A stretch of 64,000 nt of DNA from Azoarcus_F sp048158365 (GCA_048158365.1 JBLLNL010000004.1); one strand, 5' to 3'. Shown: positions 34,287 to 44,337, counted from the stretch's first letter. The notes: generated from the sequence alone by a model not told the origin. Numbers and translations are program-made.

Positions 34287-36793
34287 GCGACGCTCCTGAG
34301 CCGGGATTGCTGCACCGTATGGATAAAGAAGCGATGGTGTACGTCGTCCGACAGCACGTAGGCGGTCTCCTCGGCATCGGCCAGAAGCGACGCGAGCCGC
34401 GCACAGGCCTGATCGCAATACTCGGCTTCGAAGGCAGTCATGTCGAAGCGTCCGAGGCGTCGCTCCAGGCCGGCGATCTGGGGAGGCATCGGATGACCGA
34501 GATCCTGCGCACTGCGTGCCAGATAGCGCTTCAGCGTCTGCACCTGGAAGATGACCGAATGCGGGTTGGACGGATCGAATACGAGCAGATGCATGACCGG
34601 CAGCAGTTCCGGCGTGCGGCGGTAGCGGGCGCGATAGGTGACGATCGAGTTGGCCGCCTCGAGCAGCCATTCGAGCATGCGTTCGCGGTCCCGTTCGGCC
34701 GTCTGCAGAACCTCCGACACCAGCGCGGACAGGCCGGCGAGGCGCTCGATGCGACGCCCCAGGATCAGGAATCGCCAGCCCTCGTCGCGGGTCATGTCGT
34801 CCATCGCGAAGCCGGCCAGCGAGATGCAGTTCAGCATGACCTGGTCGAGCGCGCCGAGTGCCTGGTCCAGCGTGACCGGCGGGGGTTTCAGCGCGGTCTC
34901 GAGCCGGTTGAGCACGTGCCAGTTGTCGGAAGACAGGCGCTCGCGCACATGATTGGCATTGATCGCGAGCGCGCGCAGGTTGGAAGCCACCGATCCCGGT
35001 TGGGCGAGGTCCGAGACCGCGGACAGCAACCGGGCTTCGACCGAGGGTTCCTCGCGCACCTCGTCGGTCGGGTCGTCGTCTTCACTCGGATCCGTCAGCG
35101 CGCCGACCCGCCGGGCTGCGTGCAACAGTCCCGACAGTTCCTGATCGACCTCGTCGGGGCCGCCGCTCACCCGGGTCAGTGCGGCACGCAGCAGGCGGGT
35201 CGACGATTCGACTCGCTCGGAGTGACGCCCCATCCAGAACAGGTTCTCGCCGACCCGCGACGGGATGTCGGTACCGGTGCACAGGAGGTCGATGACGCCG
35301 AGCCGCTCCTTGATCAGCGTCGCGCGCTGCACCGGCCCTTCGGCCTGCACCCAAGTGTCCTTGGACATTCCGCCGCGCTGCATCGAGATGACCTCGATGC
35401 CGCTGCTCGGTGCGACCCGCGTGAGCGCGCCGGGCATCACCACATAGCCGTCCGGCGTGGCGGTCGCAAACAGGCGAAGTCCGACCGAGCGCGGAGTCAA
35501 GCGTTGCGCCGCGTTGCCGGTCCATACCGGCGCCTGTGACAGACGCACCCATTCCTGCGCGACATAGGCATGCGGCTGGGCCTTGATGCTCGCGATCAGT
35601 TGCCTGCGCTCCTCCCCCTTGAGCTGGTGCCCGAACACCGCTTCCATGCGCATGCTGGCGAAGGCGGGCTTGATGACCAGTTCGTCGAGATTTCCGAGGA
35701 CGTGTTCCAGCGCCGGCGCCTCGCCACACCACCAGGTCGCGACCGACGGCATCGCAAGCGGTTCGCCGAGCAGGCGTTGCGCGATGTCGGGCAGGAAGCC
35801 GAACAATGCGGCACTCTCGAGCACGCCGCTGCCCAGCGCATTGGCCATCAACACCCGGCCGGCGCGCACCGCACCGAGCAGGCCCGGTACGCCGAGTGCG
35901 GAGTCCGCACGCAGTTCGAGCGGATCGCAGAAGTCGTCGTCAAGCCGCCGCAGAATCGCGTGCACACGACGCAGGCCGCGCAGGGTCTTCAGATAGACCG
36001 TGTCGTTGCGTACCGTCAGGTCCTGGCCTTCGACCAGCGGAAAACCCAGGTAGCGGGCGAGGAAGGCGTGCTCGAAATAGGTCTCGTTGTACGGTCCGGG
36101 TGTCAGCAGCACGCACAGCGGCGAGTCCCCATCGGCGGGCGCCATGCGGGCGAGACCATCCTGGAAGCTGCGAAAGTAGCCGGACAGTTTCTGCACGTGC
36201 AGATTGCGGAACGCATCCGGAAAGGCCTGCGACACCACGATGCGGTTCTGCAGTGCGTAACCGGTGCCTGACGGTCCCTGGGTGCGATCGGCTATGACCC
36301 ACCAGTTGCCATCGGGCGAGCGGGCCAGGTCCACCGCGTACATGTGGAGGTAGCGTCCGCCCGGAGGGGTCGCGCCCTGGCAGGGCCACTTGAAACCCCG
36401 CTGCCCGAACACCAGTGCCGGCGGGAGCAGCCCTTCGGCGATCAGGTGCTGCGGTCCGTACAGGTCGGCCAGCACCGCATCGAGCAGCTCCGCGCGTTGC
36501 GCCACGGCGGCGGACAGCGACCGCCACTCCTGGGCGCTGATGATCAGCGGCAACATGTCGATCTCCCACGGGCGCTTGATACCCTTGGGGTCGGCATAGA
36601 CGTTGTAGGTGACGCCGTCGGACTCGATCGCCTCGGCGACGAAGCCCGAACGCTGCTCGAGCGCACTCTCCGGCAGCATTTCCAGGCGTCGTGCGAAGGC
36701 CTCCCAGTGGGGACGGGGAACGCCCCTGCCGACCAGCATCTCGTCGAAGCGGTCAGCTGAGAACGGATAGGCGTCAATCAGGCCTGCGGGCAT
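34283..36793 (-). CDS. Circularly permuted type 2 ATP-grasp ligase fused to alpha-E domain
   Basis: The 836 residues form two parts. The first (about 1-490) is a circularly permuted ATP-grasp domain with GVTYNVYADPKGIKRPWEID, RYLHMYAVDLARSPDGNWWV, LTPGPYNETYFEHAFLARYLG and LDELVIKPAFASMRMEAVFG. The second (about 505-836) is an all-helical alpha-E domain beginning GENLFWMGRHSERVESSTRLL and including LRALAINANHVRERLS. The two domains are often separate genes; here they are one frame. ATP-grasp enzymes of this type are predicted to make carboxylate-amine (peptide-like) bonds. It follows the DUF2126 gene by 51 bases and overlaps the small transglutaminase gene. Confidence 0.87.
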   Translation of the reverse strand: MPAGLIDAYPFSADRFDEMLVGRGVPRPHWEAFARRLEMLPESALEQRSGFVAEAIESDGVTYNVYADPKGIKRPWEIDMLPLIISAQEWRSLSAAVAQRAELLDAVLADLYGPQHLIAEGLLPPALVFGQRGFKWPCQGATPPGGRYLHMYAVDLARSPDGNWWVIADRTQGPSGTGYALQNRIVVSQAFPDAFRNLHVQKLSGYFRSFQDGLARMAPADGDSPLCVLLTPGPYNETYFEHAFLARYLGFPLVEGQDLTVRNDTVYLKTLRGLRRVHAILRRLDDDFCDPLELRADSALGVPGLLGAVRAGRVLMANALGSGVLESAALFGFLPDIAQRLLGEPLAMPSVATWWCGEAPALEHVLGNLDELVIKPAFASMRMEAVFGHQLKGEERRQLIASIKAQPHAYVAQEWVRLSQAPVWTGNAAQRLTPRSVGLRLFATATPDGYVVMPGALTRVAPSSGIEVISMQRGGMSKDTWVQAEGPVQRATLIKERLGVIDLLCTGTDIPSRVGENLFWMGRHSERVESSTRLLRAALTRVSGGPDEVDQELSGLLHAARRVGALTDPSEDDDPTDEVREEPSVEARLLSAVSDLAQPGSVASNLRALAINANHVRERLSSDNWHVLNRLETALKPPPVTLDQALGALDQVMLNCISLAGFAMDDMTRDEGWRFLILGRRIERLAGLSALVSEVLQTAERDRERMLEWLLEAANSIVTYRARYRRTPELLPVMHLLVFDPSNPHSVIFQVQTLKRYLARSAQDLGHPMPPQIAGLERRLGRFDMTAFEAEYCDQACARLASLLADAEETAYVLSDDVHHRFFIHTVQQSRLRSVA

Positions 36794-36844
36794 CGAGTGG
36801 GCACCAGGTGCCGCACCGGCGGGAGCCGGCGCGCAAGACGAAGA

Positions 36845-39800
36845 TCAGTATTGTCGCAGATCCAGTGTGAATGGGAACTCCGGGTTTACGCGCGGCTCAC
36901 CGACCTGCATCGGCCCCGGGGTGTGTCCGATGCGGAAGTAGCGCGCCATGCGTCGGCTTTCCGCCTCGAAGGCGTTGACCGGCAGGGTTTCGTAACTGCG
37001 GCCGCCCGGATGCATCACGTGATACTGGCATCCCCCGAGGCTTCGGTTCGTCCAGGTATCGACGAAGTCGAACGTGAGTGGGCTGTCCACCCCTATGGTC
37101 GGATGCAGGCAGGACGGCGGTTGCCATGCGCGGTACTTGACCCCGGCGACGAACTCGCCGACCGTGCCGGTCGACTGCATCGGGATCGGTACGCCGTTGC
37201 AGGTGACGCGATAGCGCTCGGGCGCGACGCCGGTGATCTTGACCTGCAGGCGCTCGACCGATGAATCCACGTAGCGCACGGTTCCGCCGACCGAACCTTC
37301 CTCGCCCATGACATGCCAGGGCTCCAGCGCGGTCCGCAGGTCCAGCGTCATGCCCTTGATCCTGTAGTCTCCGATGCGCGGGAAACGGAACTCCAGATGC
37401 GCAGCGAACCAGTCGACCTCGACCGGAAAGCCGGCCTCGCGGGTCTCGTCGATGACATCCGCGAAGTCCTGCCAGATGAAGTGCGGCAGCAGGAAGCGAT
37501 CGTGCAGCTCGGTTCCCCAGCGCACCAGGCGGGGCGGTGCGTACGGCGTCTTCCAGAAGCGTGCGACCAGCGCGCGCAGCAACAGCTGCTGGGTGAGGCT
37601 CATGCGCGCATGCGGCGGCATTTCGAAGGCGCGCATCTCCAGCAGGCCCAGACGCCCGGTCGGACCGTCGGGCGAATACAGCTTGTCGATGCAGAATTCG
37701 GCGCGATGGGTGTTGCCGGTGATGTCGGTCAGCAGGTTGCGCATCAGCCGATCGACGATCCACGGCGGGCAGCCGTCCCGGTCCTCGGCGATCAGCCGGT
37801 TCATCTCGCGGAATGCGATCTCGATCTCGAACACCGCATCGTTGCGCGCTTCGTCGATGCGCGGCGCCTGCGAACTCGGCCCGATGAACAGGCCCGAGAA
37901 CAGGTAGGACAGGCTGGGATGGTTGTGCCAGTAACTGACCAGGCTGCGCAGCAGGTCGGGTCGGCGCAGGAACGGCGAGTCGGCCGGCGTGTCGCCGCCG
38001 AGCACGAAATGGTTGCCGCCGCCGGTACCGGTATGGCGTCCGTCGATCATGAACTTCTCGGTCGTCAGGCGCGAGAAGTGCGCGGCGTCGTAAAGGTGCG
38101 TGGTCTGCTCGACCAGGTCGTTCCAGCTGTGGGCGGGTTGGACATTGACCTCGATCACGCCCGGGTCGGGGGTGATCCTGAACTGGCGAATGCGCGGATC
38201 GCGCGGCATTTCGTAACCCTCGAGCAGCACCGGCTGGTCGAGCGCGGCCGCGGTCGATTCGATCGCCGAAACGAGTTCCAGATAGTCCTCGACCGCCTCG
38301 GTCGGCGGCATGAAGATGTAGAGCACGCCGTTGCGCACCTCGGCGCACATCGCGGTGCGGGTGACCCAGCTGGCCGATTCCTTTTGCGTCGGGGCGCGAT
38401 GGGCGCCGCTGGCGGGCGCGTGCGGCGTGCTGCCCGCGACCGGGCCGGGATGAAGCGCGGGTGTCCGGCGCGCCGGGTCGATCGCGATGCGCTCGGGTGC
38501 GAACCGGGCGCTCAGCTCCGCATGGGGCGGCATCACGCGTTGCTGCTCGAACGGATCCGGTTGATGCATCCACGGATAGTCCTCTTCGCTGACCCAGGGC
38601 AGCGAATCCAGCGGCAGGCGGTAGCCCAGAGCGGAATCGCCCGGGATCAGATAGCAGCGCTCCTCGCGCAAGAACCACGAACCACTCTGCCAGCCGCCGC
38701 TGCGCGGGTTGCGCCCGATCGGCAGCACGTGCCCGGTCGCCTTGTCCAGGCCACGCTCGAACGACTTGCGCAGGCGTTCGCGCTCCAGCGGATCGTCCAG
38801 CCGGGCGTCGAACGGATCGACGTTCGAGGGCAGGCGGCGCTCCCGCCACAGGTAGTACAAGGTGTCTTCGTAGGCCGGAAAGACGTGCTTGCCATCCACG
38901 CCCAGGCGGTCCGCGATGCCGGTCAGGAAGCGCGCGGCGGTCGCCTCGTCCACGTCGTAGTCGGTGCGCTCGTCCGCGATCAGGGCCGGATCGGCCCAGA
39001 TCGGTTCGCCATCCTTGCGCCAGAAGCAGTTCAGCGACCAGCGCGGCAGCTGTTCGCCCGGATACCACTTGCCCTGGCCGAAATGCACCAGGCCCTTGGG
39101 CCCGTACCTGTCGCGCATGCGGTGATAGAGATCGGCTGCGAGCAGGCGCTTGGTCGGACCGAGCGCGTCGGTGTTCCACTCCGCGCCATCCGGGTCGTCG
39201 ATCGACACGAAGGTCGGTTCGCCGCCCTGTGTCAGGCGCACGTCCATCTCATCGAGCTGAGCGTCGATCGCATGCCCGAGCCGTTCGATCTCGGACCACT
39301 GTGCTTCGGAGTAGGGCTTCGTGACCCGCGGGGCTTCCCAGATGCGGGCGACCGCCATCCGGTGTTCGAACGACACCTCGCATTCTTCGAGGCCGCCACT
39401 GATCGGTGCGGCCGAGAACGGGTCCGGTGTGCATGCGAGCGGAATGTGCCCCTCGCCGGCGAACAGACCCGAGGTCGGGTCCAGACCGATCCAGCCCGCG
39501 CCCGGAAGATAGACTTCGCACCAGGCGTGCAGATCGGTGAAGTCCGCTTCAGGGCCGGACGGGCCGTCGAGTGCCTTCACGTCGGCCTTCAGCTGGATCA
39601 GGTAGCCGGACACGAAGCGCGCCGCGAGGCCCAGATGCCGCAGCAGTTGAACCAGCAACCAGGCCGAATCCCGGCACGAGCCGGAGCGCTTTTCCAGGGT
39701 CTCCTCCGGGGTCTGCACGCCGGGCTCGAGCCGGATCAGATAGTCGATGTGCTCGAACAGCGCATGGTTCAAATCCACCAGGAAGTTGACGCTGGCCTTG

Positions 39801-40213
39801 TCCTCGCGGTCGATGCCGTTCAGCCACGCGGCGAACTTCGGCGTCAGGGGCAGCTTCTTGAAGTAGGGCGCGAGTTCGTCCTTCTGCCAGCTCTCGTACT
39901 CGAACGGAATCGTCTCGGCATAGGACTCGAGGAAGAAGTCGAAGGGGTTGATCACCGCCATCTCGGCGACCAGGTCCACCTCGATCGAGAACTCGGTGGT
40001 CTTCTCCGGAAACATCAGCCGCGCCAGGTAATTCGCCTGCGGGTCCTGCTGCCAGTTGATGAAGTGTCCAGCCGGCAGTATTCGCAGCGAGTAACTCAGT
40101 ATCCGGCTGCGGCTGTGCGGGCAGGGTCGAAGCCGTATCGTCTGCGGACCGAGATTGATCGGACGGTCGTAGCTGTAACGTGTGACGTGATTGAGTGCTA
40201 CATGAATCGACAT
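36845..40213 (-). CDS. DUF2126 protein with N-terminal transglutaminase domain
   Basis: This 1122-residue cytoplasmic protein starts MSIHVALNHVTRYSYDRPINL, the usual bacterial transglutaminase N-terminal region. The catalytic triad is Cys180 (SGSCRDSAWLL), His229 (DLHAWCEVYLPGAGW) and Asp245 (GLDPTSG). From about 325 on it is DUF2126: TQGGEPTFVSIDDPDG, HFGQGKWYPGEQLPRWSLN, TGTGGGNHFVLGG and PSLSYLFSGLFIGPSSQAPR. Length (about 1100) is typical. It is the first gene of the minus-strand run and its 5' end faces the M20 gene across 230 bases. Its biochemical role is unresolved. Confidence 0.9.
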   Translation of the reverse strand: MSIHVALNHVTRYSYDRPINLGPQTIRLRPCPHSRSRILSYSLRILPAGHFINWQQDPQANYLARLMFPEKTTEFSIEVDLVAEMAVINPFDFFLESYAETIPFEYESWQKDELAPYFKKLPLTPKFAAWLNGIDREDKASVNFLVDLNHALFEHIDYLIRLEPGVQTPEETLEKRSGSCRDSAWLLVQLLRHLGLAARFVSGYLIQLKADVKALDGPSGPEADFTDLHAWCEVYLPGAGWIGLDPTSGLFAGEGHIPLACTPDPFSAAPISGGLEECEVSFEHRMAVARIWEAPRVTKPYSEAQWSEIERLGHAIDAQLDEMDVRLTQGGEPTFVSIDDPDGAEWNTDALGPTKRLLAADLYHRMRDRYGPKGLVHFGQGKWYPGEQLPRWSLNCFWRKDGEPIWADPALIADERTDYDVDEATAARFLTGIADRLGVDGKHVFPAYEDTLYYLWRERRLPSNVDPFDARLDDPLERERLRKSFERGLDKATGHVLPIGRNPRSGGWQSGSWFLREERCYLIPGDSALGYRLPLDSLPWVSEEDYPWMHQPDPFEQQRVMPPHAELSARFAPERIAIDPARRTPALHPGPVAGSTPHAPASGAHRAPTQKESASWVTRTAMCAEVRNGVLYIFMPPTEAVEDYLELVSAIESTAAALDQPVLLEGYEMPRDPRIRQFRITPDPGVIEVNVQPAHSWNDLVEQTTHLYDAAHFSRLTTEKFMIDGRHTGTGGGNHFVLGGDTPADSPFLRRPDLLRSLVSYWHNHPSLSYLFSGLFIGPSSQAPRIDEARNDAVFEIEIAFREMNRLIAEDRDGCPPWIVDRLMRNLLTDITGNTHRAEFCIDKLYSPDGPTGRLGLLEMRAFEMPPHARMSLTQQLLLRALVARFWKTPYAPPRLVRWGTELHDRFLLPHFIWQDFADVIDETREAGFPVEVDWFAAHLEFRFPRIGDYRIKGMTLDLRTALEPWHVMGEEGSVGGTVRYVDSSVERLQVKITGVAPERYRVTCNGVPIPMQSTGTVGEFVAGVKYRAWQPPSCLHPTIGVDSPLTFDFVDTWTNRSLGGCQYHVMHPGGRSYETLPVNAFEAESRRMARYFRIGHTPGPMQVGEPRVNPEFPFTLDLRQY

Positions 40214-40443
40214 GGATGACCTCTTGATCGGAACGGCTCCGCGAGTCGGAGCAAGTCCTGCGCCAGACGCAGCGATGATGCATTCAAGTTCCGCATGTCA
40301 GCCGCGAAGCGCGGCATGCGAGGACCGAGGCGAGGTGCGACCGTCGCGCAACGCACCATGTCGGGGCGGCCGCGTTCGTCAAGGCACCGTTGTGGGCGAT
40401 CGACCTGCCTGAACTTCGTCGCTAAACTGGAATCTTTGGAACA

Positions 40444-41640
40444 ATGATCACACAAAAGGCGACATTGATGAGCGTCATGGACTCGATACGCGCGAACCAC
40501 GCGCGTCTGACCGACCTGAGGCGGGATATTCACGCTCATCCCGAACTGGCGTTCGCCGAACACCGCACCGCCGGGCGAGTCGCCGACCATCTCGAGGCAC
40601 TCGGAATCGAGGTGCATCGCAACGTGGGCCGGACCGGCGTGGTCGGTGTCGTGCGCGGCGGACGAGGCCTCAGGGCGATCGGGCTGCGTGCGGACATGGA
40701 TGCGCTGCCGATGCAGGAGCGCAACACCTTCGCGCATCAGTCGCGTCACGCCGGCTGCATGCACGCCTGTGGCCACGATGGACACACGACGATGCTGCTG
40801 GCCGCCGCGGATGTACTCGCGACCCGGCCCGATTTCGATGGCGTCGTCTACCTGATCTTCCAGCCGGCCGAGGAGGGTGAGGCGGGTGCACAGGCGATGA
40901 TCGACGACGGACTGTTCGAGCGTTTTCCGATGGAGGCCGTGTTCGGCATGCACAACTGGCCGGGCCTGCCGGCCGGACAGATCGCGGTGCATGCCGGGGC
41001 GGCGATGGCCAGTGCAGATCGCTTCGACATCACGGTGCTGGGGCACGGCGCCCATGCGGCGATGCCCCACCTGGGCAATGACCCGATCGTCGCCGCGGCG
41101 GCGCTGGTGCAGTCGGTGCAGACCATCACCAGCCGCACGCTCGATCCGCTCGATGCGGCGGTGGTGTCGACGACGCTGTTCCATGCCGGCGAAGCCTACA
41201 ACGTGATCCCTGACCGGGCCCAGCTGTCGGGCACCGTGCGCGCGTTCCGGCCCGAGGTCCAGTCCATCGTCGAGGCGCGGCTGCGCGAACTGTGCGCCGG
41301 CATCGCGGCCGCGCATCGCGTGAAGATCGACATCGAATACCGGCGCGGCTACCCGCCGACGGTCAACACGTCGGACGAGGCCGCGCTGTGTGCCGAGGTC
41401 GCCGCTGCACTGGTCGGGCCGGAGCAGGTCGTGACCGACGCCCGTCCCAGCATGGGGGCGGAGGACTTCGCGTACTTCCTGCAGCACAGGCCGGGCTGCT
41501 ATGTGTGGATCGGGAACGGGCCGGACGAAGGGGGCTGCATGCTGCACAACCCGAATTACGACTTCAACGACGATATCATTCCGGTCGGGGGCGCGTACTG
41601 GGTGGAACTGGTGAAACGGATTCTGCCGGCCACGGGCTGA
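40444..41640 (+). CDS. M20 family amidohydrolase (hippurate hydrolase-like)
   Basis: This 398-residue dinuclear-zinc aminoacylase/carboxypeptidase has metal-site motifs GLRADMDALPM, HACGHDGHTTM, PAEEGEAGAQAMI and GMHNWPGLP, with the dimerisation domain (MASADRFDITVLGHGAHAA) inserted in the middle. Such enzymes remove acyl groups from amino acids (hippurate, N-acyl or auxin-conjugate-like substrates). An in-frame ATG at 40,468 is an alternative start. It lies 31 bases before the FtsX permease gene and may be co-transcribed with it, although no functional link is evident. Confidence 0.9.
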   Translation: MITQKATLMSVMDSIRANHARLTDLRRDIHAHPELAFAEHRTAGRVADHLEALGIEVHRNVGRTGVVGVVRGGRGLRAIGLRADMDALPMQERNTFAHQSRHAGCMHACGHDGHTTMLLAAADVLATRPDFDGVVYLIFQPAEEGEAGAQAMIDDGLFERFPMEAVFGMHNWPGLPAGQIAVHAGAAMASADRFDITVLGHGAHAAMPHLGNDPIVAAAALVQSVQTITSRTLDPLDAAVVSTTLFHAGEAYNVIPDRAQLSGTVRAFRPEVQSIVEARLRELCAGIAAAHRVKIDIEYRRGYPPTVNTSDEAALCAEVAAALVGPEQVVTDARPSMGAEDFAYFLQHRPGCYVWIGNGPDEGGCMLHNPNYDFNDDIIPVGGAYWVELVKRILPATG

Positions 41641-41671
41641 ACCAAGCGGCCGATCGCCCGTCCACCCACCC

Positions 41672-44167
41672 ATGAAAACCGTACGTCTTGCTTTCCGCAT
41701 GATGCTGCGCGACCTGCGCGCCGGCGAACTCCATCTGCTCGGTCTGGCCATCCTGATCGCGGTCGCCAGCCTGACCAGCGTGGGCTTCCTGGCCGACCGG
41801 GTCGCACGCGGGCTCGATCGCGAAGCGAACCAGTTGCTCGGCGGGGATCTGCTGCTGCGCGCCGATCAACCCTGGGGCACCACGTTCCACGACGAGGCCC
41901 GCAGACGCGGGCTGGAAGTCGTCGACACGGTGCTGTTCACCAGCATGGTCAGCACCGAGGAGGAGGCGCAGCTGGCCGGCGTGAAGGTGGTCGAGCCGGG
42001 TTACCCGCTGCGCGGGGCGGTGCGGATCGCGCCGGGCCCCAATCAGCCGGATGAACTGGCCGAGCGGGTGCCCGAGCGGGGCGAGGTGTGGCTGGACGAG
42101 CGCCTGTTCTCGACGCTCGGCGTCGCGGTCGGCGAAACGGTCGGGCTGGGTCTGCTCGAATTCCGGGTCGGCGGCATGGTCACCTTCGAGTCCGATCGCG
42201 GTGCGAACTTCTTCAGCCTTTTGCCGCGCGCAATCTTCAACGTTGCCGATCTGGCCGACTCGGGCCTGCTCGTGGCAGGCAGTCGCGCGACCTGGCGCCT
42301 GCATGTCGCGGGCGACCTCCAGTCGGTCGAGGCTTTCGAACGCTGGGCGACCCAGAATCTTGAACGCGGGCAGGCGGTGGAGACGATCGAGAATGCGCGA
42401 CCCGAGGTGCGCGGGGCGCTCGATCAGGCTCAGCGTTTCCTGCGCCTGGCCGCCTTGCTGTCGGTGATCCTGGCAGCGGTGGCGGTCGGCCTGTCGGCCC
42501 GCCGCTTCATGCGGCGCCATCTGGACGGTTGTGCGGTGATGCGCTGCGTTGGCGCTAAACAGTCGCAAGTGCTGCGCATCGTGGTCGGCGAATTCATCTT
42601 CTTCGGAATGTTCGCCGCGCTGCTTGGCTCGGCGCTGGGCTGGATGGTGCAGTTCGCGCTGGTCATGGTGCTGGCCGAGCTGATGCAGGTCGAGCTGCCG
42701 CCGGCGTCGCTGGTGCCGCTCGCGCACGGGCTGGTGGTCGGTCTGGCCCTGCTGGTCGGCTTCGTGCTGCCGCAACTGCTGCGCCTGGGCAAGGTGTCGA
42801 CGCTGAGAGTGTTGCGGCGCGAACTGGGCGGGGTGGAGTCGGCCAGCGGCACCGCCTGGGTGCTGGGCGCGGTCGTGTTGTTCGGCATCGTCTTCTGGAT
42901 CGCCGGCGACTTCAGGCTGGGTGTGATGGTGGCCGTCGGTTTCGCGGTCGCGCTCGGCATGTTCGCTCTCGCCGCGTGGCTGCTGTTGCGCGGCCTGTCA
43001 CAACTGAAGGGGCAGGGCAGCCTGCGAGGCGGCGGCTGGCGCTACGGGCTCGCTTCATTGAACCGACGCATCGGCGCGAGCGTGATCCAGATCAGTGCGC
43101 TCGGTCTGGGCATGGCCGCGCTGTTGCTGCTCACGCTGATACGCGGCGATCTGCTCGAGAACTGGCGTCAGATGACGCCCGCGGATGCGCCGAACCGCTT
43201 CATCATCAACATCCAGCCCGACCAGCGCGACGCTGTGTCGAACCACTTCGTCGCCAACGGGTTCGTTGCGCCCGATATCCTGCCGATGATCCGCGGCCGG
43301 CTGGTCGCGGTCAACGACCGGCCGCTCAACCCGGACGAATACGACGATGTGCAGACCCGCCGGCTGGCCGAGCGCGAGTTCAATCTGAGCTACGCCGCGC
43401 GCTTGCCCGAAACCAACGTCGCCGTCGCCGGGCGGTGGCACGGCGCCGATCGCACGCCGCAGTTCTCGATCGAGAAGGGCCTGCTCGAGACCTTCGGCCT
43501 GCGGCTCGGCGACCGGGTGCGCTTCGACATCGCCGGGCGCCTGGTCGAGGCGCCGATCACCAGTGTGCGCGAGCTCGAGTGGGATTCGATGCGTGTGAAC
43601 TTCTTCTTCATCGCGGCCGAGGGCATGCTCGACAACGACCCGGCCAGCCTCGTGACCGCATTTCATCTGCCGCCGGGCGAGCACGCCTTCACCACCGGAC
43701 TGATCAACCGCTTTCCCAACCTGTCGGTCATCGATGTCGCCGCGGTGATTGCGCAGGTGCAGGCGGTGACCGACAAGCTGGTGCTGATCGTGCAGTTCGT
43801 GTTCGGTTTCGCGGTGCTGGCGGGGCTGACGGTGCTGTATGCGGCGCTGCAGTCCACCCACGACGAACGCGACTTCGAACTCGCGATGCTGCGCACCCTT
43901 GGCGCGCGCAATCGCCAGCTTCGCCAGGCCTTGCTGGCCGAGTTCGCGGTGCTCGGAGCGGCCGCTGGTGTGCTGGCCGGGCTGGGCGCGACCGCGATCG
44001 GCTGGGCGCTGGCGCACTACGTGTTCAAGATGGCCTATATCCCCAGCCTGCTGCCGATGACACTCGCCACCGCGGTGGGGGTCGCCGGCGTAGTGGCCGG
44101 CGGGTGGCTCGGAACCCGCCATCTGCTCGCGCGACCACCGCTGACCAGCTTGCGTGCGCTCGCGTGA
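41672..44167 (+). CDS. Large FtsX-type ABC transporter permease (YbbP-like)
   Basis: This 831-residue permease has an N-terminal helix, a large periplasmic MacB-like domain (about 40-240), and an FtsX domain with helices around 250-400 (LRLAALLSVILAAVAVGLSAR; VGEFIFFGMFAALLGSALGW). A second periplasmic domain and a second FtsX domain lie near the C-terminus (LVLIVQFVFGFAVLAGLTVLY; LLAEFAVLGAAAGVLAGLGA). It resembles YbbP/LolC-type proteins. The matching ATPase (ybbA) normally adjacent is not here; the neighbours are the M20 and patatin genes. It may partner with an ATPase encoded elsewhere. Confidence 0.85.
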   Translation: MKTVRLAFRMMLRDLRAGELHLLGLAILIAVASLTSVGFLADRVARGLDREANQLLGGDLLLRADQPWGTTFHDEARRRGLEVVDTVLFTSMVSTEEEAQLAGVKVVEPGYPLRGAVRIAPGPNQPDELAERVPERGEVWLDERLFSTLGVAVGETVGLGLLEFRVGGMVTFESDRGANFFSLLPRAIFNVADLADSGLLVAGSRATWRLHVAGDLQSVEAFERWATQNLERGQAVETIENARPEVRGALDQAQRFLRLAALLSVILAAVAVGLSARRFMRRHLDGCAVMRCVGAKQSQVLRIVVGEFIFFGMFAALLGSALGWMVQFALVMVLAELMQVELPPASLVPLAHGLVVGLALLVGFVLPQLLRLGKVSTLRVLRRELGGVESASGTAWVLGAVVLFGIVFWIAGDFRLGVMVAVGFAVALGMFALAAWLLLRGLSQLKGQGSLRGGGWRYGLASLNRRIGASVIQISALGLGMAALLLLTLIRGDLLENWRQMTPADAPNRFIINIQPDQRDAVSNHFVANGFVAPDILPMIRGRLVAVNDRPLNPDEYDDVQTRRLAEREFNLSYAARLPETNVAVAGRWHGADRTPQFSIEKGLLETFGLRLGDRVRFDIAGRLVEAPITSVRELEWDSMRVNFFFIAAEGMLDNDPASLVTAFHLPPGEHAFTTGLINRFPNLSVIDVAAVIAQVQAVTDKLVLIVQFVFGFAVLAGLTVLYAALQSTHDERDFELAMLRTLGARNRQLRQALLAEFAVLGAAAGVLAGLGATAIGWALAHYVFKMAYIPSLLPMTLATAVGVAGVVAGGWLGTRHLLARPPLTSLRALA

Positions 44168-44337
44168 CGGACTGTTACGGATGGTGGAGCCATGGCAATC
44201 TCATGGACGTATAGCATCCTTCCAGCGTCGATATCGCGGCTCACGCCGCGCCCGCGGTGGTTGCTCGACGAACCCGGTGCGCTCGGTTCGTGCGGCAAGC
44301 GGGGGTAATTCCGGGCTCGAAGACCGCGCCTATCGAA

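Noticed and set aside
37313..40219. 968-residue open frame on the plus strand across the DUF2126 gene
   Set aside because: It is antisense to a strongly conserved gene and has the Arg/His/Gln/Val-rich composition of reverse-strand translation in GC-rich DNA. The DUF2126 frame on the other strand has clear motifs.
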